Source: Acidobacteriota bacterium
Lineage (GTDB): Bacteria > Acidobacteriota > Blastocatellia > Pyrinomonadales > Pyrinomonadaceae
DNA: 9,835 bases
NCBI GenBank assembly: GCA_013696385.1
Contig: JACCYR010000057.1
Coordinates: 1-9,835, forward strand
Reading direction: 5' to 3'
Shown here in pieces: positions 5,762 to 9,835 of this stretch. The stretch's first letter is position 1. Each line of letters opens with the position of its first letter. The position numbers and the translations under genes are program-made. Under the pieces are notes generated by a model that did no database searches, had not been told where the DNA came from, and saw only the letters and a list, made by a program, of their open reading frames with translations.

Positions 5762-6223
5762 TCAGGGTTGTCCACCTTGATTAATGATGTTGTCAAGTTC
5801 CTTGTTTTTCTCGTCAAAACCTTGCATCATTTGGTTGGCAATGCTTTGTTTGTCAATTTTCCAAACGCTGTCTTCTTTGACAAACGGCACGATGTCCCAA
5901 GTATTGAAAGAATTTTTTACTTCGATGGTGGCTTTGTCGCCTTCGATTTTTTGGTTGCGGATTTCAACCGTTGTTTGACCTTCACTGAAAAGTGTTTCGC
6001 GTTTGACAATATCGTCGAGCATTACGTTTTGCGCTTTTGCTTCTTGTTGCGCCATTTTTATCGAAGCATCAGACAAAAGCGATTTCATCGTCGTCGTATC
6101 TTTTTTCTTAATGGCTGCCGTATAAGCCTTGAGTGTTTCGAGCGGCGAAGACGGCGGTGTCTTCGCGCAAGCGAACAACACACAAGCCAACAGCAAAACC
6201 AAAAAAACTTTGTAAAATCTCAT
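5762..6223 (-). CDS. Putative lipoprotein, DUF4878/NTF2-like, paralogue 2
   Basis: A 153-residue envelope lipoprotein. After two basic residues a strongly hydrophobic stretch (6-18) ends in the lipobox LFAC with C19. The mature part matches the downstream paralogue block by block: SPLETLKAYTAAIKKKD, KIEGDKATIEVKN, IVPFVKEDSVWKID. This marks the pair as a tandem duplication within the NTF2-like (DUF4878) lipoprotein type. The two differ in their tails; this one ends with a short Asn/Gly/Gln tail. The open frame extends 49 codons upstream, but the ATG at 6223 puts the signal peptide at the N-terminus as required; only a weak AAAAG precedes it. Function is unknown. It is divergent from the pterin dehydratase gene with a dyad between them. 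Confidence 0.75.
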   Translation of the reverse strand: MRFYKVFLVLLLACVLFACAKTPPSSPLETLKAYTAAIKKKDTTTMKSLLSDASIKMAQQEAKAQNVMLDDIVKRETLFSEGQTTVEIRNQKIEGDKATIEVKNSFNTWDIVPFVKEDSVWKIDKQSIANQMMQGFDEKNKELDNIINQGGQP

Positions 6224-6248
6224 CTTTTGAATAAAATCTTGTAAAATC

Positions 6249-6273
6249 GTTATACTAAAAAGCAAAGTATAAC
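6249..6273. promoter_or_regulatory. Dyad with two outward-facing -10-like elements
   Basis: GTTATAC (6249-6255) and GTATAAC (6267-6273) form a perfect 7-bp inverted repeat with an 11-nt spacer, centred in the 74-bp gap between the divergent lipoprotein and pterin dehydratase starts. Each arm contains TATAAC, reading outward on its own strand, 24-26 bp from the nearest start codon. It could be a pair of back-to-back -10 boxes or an operator; no matching -35 hexamers are clear. Confidence 0.45.
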
Positions 6274-6297
6274 CTAAAATGAAGGAGTTAAAAACGA

Positions 6298-6579
6298 GTG
6301 GCACGAAAAAGATTATCCGATGAAGAAATCGAAAACTCTTTAACCAAACTGGACGGCTGGAAAATTGCAAGCGGAAATCTCTATAAACGCTTTTCTTTTC
6401 CGAATTTTGCCGAATCGCTTGTGTTTGTCAATCGAGTCGGTGCGATTGCCGAAACTCAAGACCATCATCCCGACATTTGTTTCGGTTGGGGCTATGCGGA
6501 ATTTTCTATCACGACGCACGACGCGGGCGGATTGACGCAGAACGATTTTGCGCTGGCGAAAGAGATTGATGAAATTTGA
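6298..6579 (+). CDS. Pterin-4a-carbinolamine dehydratase
   Basis: This 93-residue cytosolic enzyme dehydrates 4a-hydroxytetrahydrobiopterin, recycling the pterin cofactor of aromatic amino acid hydroxylases; in bacteria lacking those it is thought to act in other pterin or molybdopterin chemistry. Family length and features are complete: the N-terminal LSDEEIENSLTKLDGWK, the signature ETQDHHPDI (about 53-61) with the catalytic histidine pair, the later ITTHDAGGLT with the third His, and the closing ND-x-ALAKEID. The start is GTG, preceded by GAAGGAG (6281-6287) ten nt away. An ATG at 6280 is out of frame. The stop TGA is followed at once by an in-frame TAA. No hydroxylase gene is nearby, so its local partner is unknown. 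Confidence 0.93.
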   Translation: MARKRLSDEEIENSLTKLDGWKIASGNLYKRFSFPNFAESLVFVNRVGAIAETQDHHPDICFGWGYAEFSITTHDAGGLTQNDFALAKEIDEI

Positions 6580-6794
6580 TAATTTCCTGCAAAGACACAA
6601 AGGCGCAAAGAGAAAGCAAAGAAAATTATTAAAAGTTAATTTAAGTGTTTCTATATTTTTATTATTTATAGAATAATCTTATAAAAGCCTTCTTGTCTTT
6701 CTTTGCATCTTTGCGGGAAATCAATCTTATCGCTTATATTATTTGTTTATTCATTTTTACAAAATTCTAATATTAAGGAAATCTATAAAATAAT
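6580..6794. repeat. Intergenic region with inverted GCAAAG-type repeats
   Basis: This 215-bp gap holds no gene. Units GCAAAGACACAAAGGCGCAA begin at 6589 and continue to about 6625. An imperfect inverted counterpart with CTTTCTTTGCATCTTTGCGG lies at 6698-6717. The same style of sequence is found before cdsA. The stretch from 6720 to 6794 is very A/T-rich and probably carries the icd promoter, but no hexamer pair stands out. AAGGAA (6775-6780) lies 14 nt before the icd start, rather far for a ribosome site. Confidence 0.55.
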
Positions 6795-8252
6795 ATGTCA
6801 AATACAGCTATTACAGTCGCGCACGGCGACGGCATCGGTCCCGAAATTATGGCGGCGACGCTGCACATTTTGAAAGAATCGGGCGCACTGCTCGATATTG
6901 AAACGATTGAAATCGGCGAGAAAGTTTATCTGTCGGGAAACGCGGCGGGCATTGCGCCCGAATCTTGGAAGAGTTTAAGACGCACGAAAGTATTTTTGAA
7001 AGCTCCAATTACGACTCCGCAAGGCGGCGGTTACAAATCGCTGAACGTCGCGGTTCGCAAAACGCTCGGACTTTATGCAAATGTCCGCCCGTGCGTTTCC
7101 TATTATCCGTTTATCGAAACCAAACATCCGGTTATGGATGTTGTTATCGTCCGCGAAAACGAAGAAGATTTATACGCCGGAATTGAATATCGGCAGACGC
7201 AGCAAGTCGAAGAATGTCTGAAACTTATTTCGCGTCCGGGAAGTGAAAAAATCATTCGCTACGCCTTTGAATACGCGAAAAAATTCAACCGCAAAAAAGT
7301 TACCTGCTTTATCAAAGACAACATTATGAAGCAGACGGACGGACTTTTTCACGAAATTTTTGAAGAAATTTCTGCCGAATATCCGAACATTGAAGGCGAC
7401 CACTGGATTGTGGACATCGGCGCGGCGAAAATGGCGGATACGCCGGAAAAATTTGATGTGATTGTCATGCCGAATCTTTACGGCGATATTTTGTCGGACG
7501 TGGCGGCACAAATCGCCGGTTCGGTCGGTCTCGCCGGTTCGTCAAATATCGGTGAAAACGTGGCGATGTTTGAAGCGATTCACGGTTCTGCGCCGCGTCG
7601 TGCCGGACAAAATTTGGCAAATCCTTCGGGTTTATTTTTAGGCGCGATGCTGACGCTTGTTCACATCGGACAAACCGATGTTGCCGAAAAAGCGCATAAT
7701 GCCTGGCTTCGCACGATTGAAGATGGCGTTCACACTTACGATATTTACAAAGAAGGCGTGTCGAAGGAAAAGGTCGGAACGCGCGAATTTGCCGAAGCGG
7801 TCGTTGCGCGGCTCGGACAAAAACCGGAAACGCTCAAAGCCGTCGAATATAAACAAGACACGGCGGAAGCTGCCAAAGAGAAACCGATTTTCTCAACGCC
7901 CGAACCGCAGAAAAAAGAACTCGTCGGCGTTGATGTTTTTCTCGATTGGTGGAAAGGCAAATTTTACGGCGTGGCGAACGAACTCGGCGCACTCGTCGAA
8001 GCGGTCAACGGCGATGGCTTGAAACTGCAAACCATCGCCAATCGCGGCGTGAAAGTTTATCCCGACGGATTCGCCGACACATTCACGGTTGACCATTGGC
8101 GTTGTCGTTTCGTTCCCGATGCGGGCGAAGGAAACGCGATTGATCACCAGCAAATAATTTCGCTTCTGTTGCGTTTCGATGATGCTGGATTGGACGTTAT
8201 CAAAACCGAAAATCTGTATAACTTTGACGGAAAGCACGGTTATTCGGTGTGA
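6795..8252 (+). CDS. icd: NADP-type isocitrate dehydrogenase with C-terminal extension
   Basis: TCA-cycle enzyme that oxidatively decarboxylates isocitrate to 2-oxoglutarate in the cytosol, 485 residues. The first 340 or so are the isocitrate/isopropylmalate dehydrogenase fold. AHGDGIGPEI (9-18) is followed by the substrate-binding segment SLNVAVRKTLGLYANVRP (82-99) with Ser and two Arg, then VRENEEDLYAGIEY, the catalytic Lys region CFIKDNIMKQTDG, the Mg-binding Asp region MPNLYGDILSD, and EAIHGSAPRRAGQNLANPS. After a hydrophilic linker (about 345-380) comes a second domain, VDVFLDWW to ENLYNFDGKHGYS, as in the longer Thermus thermophilus enzyme and its relatives. NADP as cofactor is inferred from that subfamily. 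No Rossmann motif is expected in this fold. It ends with TGA at the usual C-terminus. Confidence 0.93.
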   Translation: MSNTAITVAHGDGIGPEIMAATLHILKESGALLDIETIEIGEKVYLSGNAAGIAPESWKSLRRTKVFLKAPITTPQGGGYKSLNVAVRKTLGLYANVRPCVSYYPFIETKHPVMDVVIVRENEEDLYAGIEYRQTQQVEECLKLISRPGSEKIIRYAFEYAKKFNRKKVTCFIKDNIMKQTDGLFHEIFEEISAEYPNIEGDHWIVDIGAAKMADTPEKFDVIVMPNLYGDILSDVAAQIAGSVGLAGSSNIGENVAMFEAIHGSAPRRAGQNLANPSGLFLGAMLTLVHIGQTDVAEKAHNAWLRTIEDGVHTYDIYKEGVSKEKVGTREFAEAVVARLGQKPETLKAVEYKQDTAEAAKEKPIFSTPEPQKKELVGVDVFLDWWKGKFYGVANELGALVEAVNGDGLKLQTIANRGVKVYPDGFADTFTVDHWRCRFVPDAGEGNAIDHQQIISLLLRFDDAGLDVIKTENLYNFDGKHGYSV

Positions 8253-8284
8253 GTTGAGATGAACACAGATGAACGAAGAAGAAA

Positions 8285-8352
8285 TTAACAGGGATAAAGA
8301 AGATATTCAGAGATAAAAAAATTATCTTGTTTATCCTGTCCATCCCTGTTAA
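8285..8352. repeat. Palindromic intergenic element after icd
   Basis: TTAACAGGGAT (8285-8295) and ATCCCTGTTAA (8342-8352) are perfect 11-bp inverted arms. Inside them AGATAA (8311-8316) and TTATCT (8322-8327) form a second, shorter stem with a five-A loop. It begins 33 bp after the icd stop and lacks a U-tract in the right place. The sequence style (CCTGTCCATCCCTGTT) is common in intergenic mobile repeats of many bacteria. It may also act as an icd transcript end. Confidence 0.65.
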
Positions 8353-8419
8353 AATATTCTTTAAATTCAGGTGAGTAATAAAATTTGCTTTTGTTGCTCA
8401 TCTTTTTTATTTTGTAGTG

Positions 8420-8938
8420 ATGAGAAAATCCAAAATCCAAAATCCAAAATCCAAAACCGAGTCGCCTTTGGTGGCGATAATAATGGGCAGCACTACCGAT
8501 TGGGAAACGATGAAAAATGCCGCCGATATTTTGACGGATTTCAGTGTTCCGCACGAATGCAAAGTCGTTTCCGCGCATCGCACGCCGGATTTGCTTTTTG
8601 AATTTGCAAAAACGGCGGAATCTCGCGGCATCGAAGTCATCATTGCAGGCGCGGGCGGGGCGGCGCATTTGCCCGGAATGTGCGCTTCAAACACGCTTTT
8701 GCCGGTTTTAGGCGTTCCCGTGCAGAGCAAAGCGTTGTCGGGAATGGATTCGCTGCTTTCGATTGTCCAAATGCCCGCCGGAATTCCGGTCGGCACGCTG
8801 GCAATCGGCAACGCGGGCGCAACAAACGCCGCGCTTTTAGCCGTTGCGATTTTGTCGAATACGCGAAAAGATTTGCGCGAGAAACTGCGGCAGTTTAGAG
8901 AAGAACAAACAAATACGGTTTTAGCTTCAAAACTGTAA
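8420..8938 (+). CDS. purE: N5-carboxyaminoimidazole ribonucleotide mutase (class I PurE)
   Basis: This enzyme converts N5-CAIR to CAIR in de novo purine synthesis, working with PurK encoded next; about 172 residues, forming octamers in the family. Motifs: IIMGSTTDWETM (20-31), SAHRTP (52-57) with the catalytic His, GAGGAAHLPGM (77-87), and PVLGVPVQSKALSGMDSLLSIVQMP in pieces (PVLGVPV, GMDSLLS). The start is uncertain. From ATG 8420 the first 13 residues, MRKSKIQNPKSKT, are translated from AAAATCC tandem repeats and are not family sequence. Homologues start just before PLVAIIMGS, so TTG 8468 or GTG 8471 are possible alternatives. No good ribosome site precedes any of these. The stop TAA is followed by a 103-bp gap with a palindrome before purK. 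Confidence 0.93.
   Translation: MRKSKIQNPKSKTESPLVAIIMGSTTDWETMKNAADILTDFSVPHECKVVSAHRTPDLLFEFAKTAESRGIEVIIAGAGGAAHLPGMCASNTLLPVLGVPVQSKALSGMDSLLSIVQMPAGIPVGTLAIGNAGATNAALLAVAILSNTRKDLREKLRQFREEQTNTVLASKL
8425..8458. repeat. AAAATCC tandem heptamer at the purE start
   Basis: Four exact AAAATCC units (8425-8452) followed by AAAACC (8453-8458). It begins 2 bp after the ATG at 8420-8422, so it lies inside the apparent purE frame. Because the unit is 7 bp, each copy is read in a different frame phase, giving KSKIQNPKSK. A degenerate relative is at 5733-5760. Confidence 0.85.
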
Positions 8939-8956
8939 TAATCAGCTACGAGTAAC

Positions 8957-9020
8957 CACGCGCATTTCACGAACAAAATCTATCTATGCTAATCTTTGTT
9001 TCTTTCGTGTCTTGCGCGTG
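8957..9020. repeat. Imperfect palindrome between purE and purK
   Basis: CACGCGCA (8957-8964) and CACGAA (8968-8973) are mirrored by TTCGTG (9004-9009) and TGCGCGTG (9013-9020), with AACAAA/TTTGTT (8972-8977, 8995-9000) further in. The whole makes a broken hairpin of 64 bp filling most of the purE-purK gap. It could reduce read-through from purE into purK or be another intergenic repeat element. Confidence 0.6.
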
Positions 9021-9041
9021 TTTATTCGCGGCTAAAATCTT

Positions 9042-9835
9042 ATGAATCCAATCTTGCCAAACTCAACCATCGGCGTATTCGGAAGCGGGCAGCTTGGACG
9101 AATGTTCACCATCGAAGCGCGTAAAATGGGTTATCGGGTTCACACATTTTCGCCTGCATCGGACACGCCGACCGGACAAGTCGCCGATTTTGAACTCGAA
9201 GCCGAATACGATAATTTAAGAGCGGTAAAGGATTTTGCGCGAACCGTTGATGTCTTAACTTTCGAGTTTGAAAATGTGCCGTCGGAAACGATTGAAACAG
9301 CCTCGCAATTCGTCGAAGTTTTTCCGCGCGGTGAAATTCTGCACACAACGCAAAACCGTTTAAGAGAAAAAACTTTTCTTGCCAAAAACAATTTTCCGCA
9401 CACTCCTTTTCGTTACGTTAAATCACTTGCAGATTTACAAAAATCAGTCGAAGAAATCGGCTTTCCGTGTGTTTTAAAAACCGCCGGTTTCGGCTACGAC
9501 GGCAAAGGTCAAACGAAAATAAATTCTGTTGCAGACATCGAAAAAGCGTTTGCAAATTTGGAAAATCAGGAAGCTGTTTTGGAAGCGTTTGTCGAATTTG
9601 AAAAGGAAGTTTCGGTTGTTTGCGCCCGCGACCAAAAGGGAAATTTTGCACATTACGGCGTAATTGAAAACGAACACGCCAATCATATTTTGGATATTAG
9701 TTTCGCGCCCGCAATTGTTTCGGAAAAGGTTTTCCGCGAAGCCATCGAAATCACGCGGAGCGTTGCCGAAACTTTTGATTACGTTGGAACTTTATGCGTC
9801 GAATTTTTTCTGACAAAAGATGAAAAATTATTGGT
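9042..9835 (+). CDS. purK: 5-(carboxyamino)imidazole ribonucleotide synthase, incomplete at window end
   Basis: ATP-grasp enzyme that carboxylates aminoimidazole ribonucleotide with bicarbonate to give N5-CAIR, the substrate of the PurE encoded just upstream. The open frame runs from ATG 9042 off the window with 264 full codons visible, about two thirds of a typical PurK. The N-terminal nucleotide-fold motif GVFGSGQLGRM (11-21) is followed by LTFEFENVP (about 69-77). The ATP-grasp loop is VLKTAGFGYDGKGQ, and VLEAFVEFEKEVSVV is the ATP-grasp core strand, given here in pieces (EAFVEFEKEVS). The start gives the usual N-terminus; no strong ribosome site is seen, and the region before it is repeat-derived. 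Since the 3' end is missing, integrity cannot be judged. Confidence 0.94.
   Translation, partial: MNPILPNSTIGVFGSGQLGRMFTIEARKMGYRVHTFSPASDTPTGQVADFELEAEYDNLRAVKDFARTVDVLTFEFENVPSETIETASQFVEVFPRGEILHTTQNRLREKTFLAKNNFPHTPFRYVKSLADLQKSVEEIGFPCVLKTAGFGYDGKGQTKINSVADIEKAFANLENQEAVLEAFVEFEKEVSVVCARDQKGNFAHYGVIENEHANHILDISFAPAIVSEKVFREAIEITRSVAETFDYVGTLCVEFFLTKDEKLL

Noticed and set aside
5768..6244. 158-codon plus-strand frame opposite the second lipoprotein
   Set aside because: Composition (Phe/Arg/Cys-rich) is that of an antisense shadow, and the lipoprotein has a signal peptide and a paralogue.
8425..8458. CRISPR array from the short tandem repeats
   Set aside because: The units are 7 bp with no spacers between them.
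8407..8976. 189-codon minus-strand frame opposite purE
   Set aside because: It is a mirror of the purE coding frame, shows no domain, and purE on the plus strand is unmistakable.

Overview
The window is a moderately AT-rich bacterial chromosome segment carrying ordinary housekeeping genes. The gene set is a CdsA-type cytidylyltransferase, a YkgJ-like Cys-cluster protein, a DUF1015 protein, a Thermus-type isocitrate dehydrogenase with an extra C-terminal domain, and class I PurE followed by PurK. Together with small palindromic repeats in nearly every intergenic gap, this suggests an environmental Gram-negative lineage, possibly Acidobacteriota of the Blastocatellia type. That placement is a low-confidence inference from style; there is no rRNA or other marker here.

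Layout: 1-222 is non-coding with palindromes and a GCAAAG-type repeat. cdsA (+) is at 223-1071. A 28-bp stem hairpin at 1090-1157 separates it from the convergent YkgJ-like gene (-), 1164-1709. Head-to-head with that gene, 56 bp away, is a Bcp/PrxQ peroxiredoxin (+), 1766-2224. It reads as one protein only if the in-frame TGA at 1895-1897 is decoded. Next, all on the minus strand, come an SDR oxidoreductase (2398-3105) whose homologous-looking C-terminus continues past a TGA stop to 2314, a frameshifted GNAT remnant (3115-3297), an intact GNAT acetyltransferase (3312-3833), a DUF1015 protein (3894-5120) and two paralogous lipoproteins (5146-5658 and 5762-6223). Then, on the plus strand: a pterin-4a-carbinolamine dehydratase (6298-6579), icd (6795-8252), purE (8420-8938) and purK (9042 to the window end, incomplete).

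The main discovery candidate is the peroxiredoxin. The TGA stands exactly at the peroxidatic cysteine (P37-x3-T41-x2-U44), the resolving Cys49 is present, and the reading frame continues through a complete family-length protein. The mRNA right after the UGA can fold into a bacterial SECIS-like hairpin with a bulged U and a GU in the apical loop. This is best read as a selenocysteine-containing Bcp-type peroxiredoxin. TGA ends several other genes here at natural family termini, so a general recoding of TGA is unlikely.

A second theme is repeat decoration. Different short palindromes or tandem 7-mers sit in almost every gap, some touching start codons. The purE N-terminus appears to be translated directly from an AAAATCC tandem repeat. 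The purE-purK pair makes the N5-CAIR route of purine synthesis, icd serves the TCA cycle, and cdsA supplies CDP-diacylglycerol for phospholipids. Otherwise neighbours do not form one obvious pathway.
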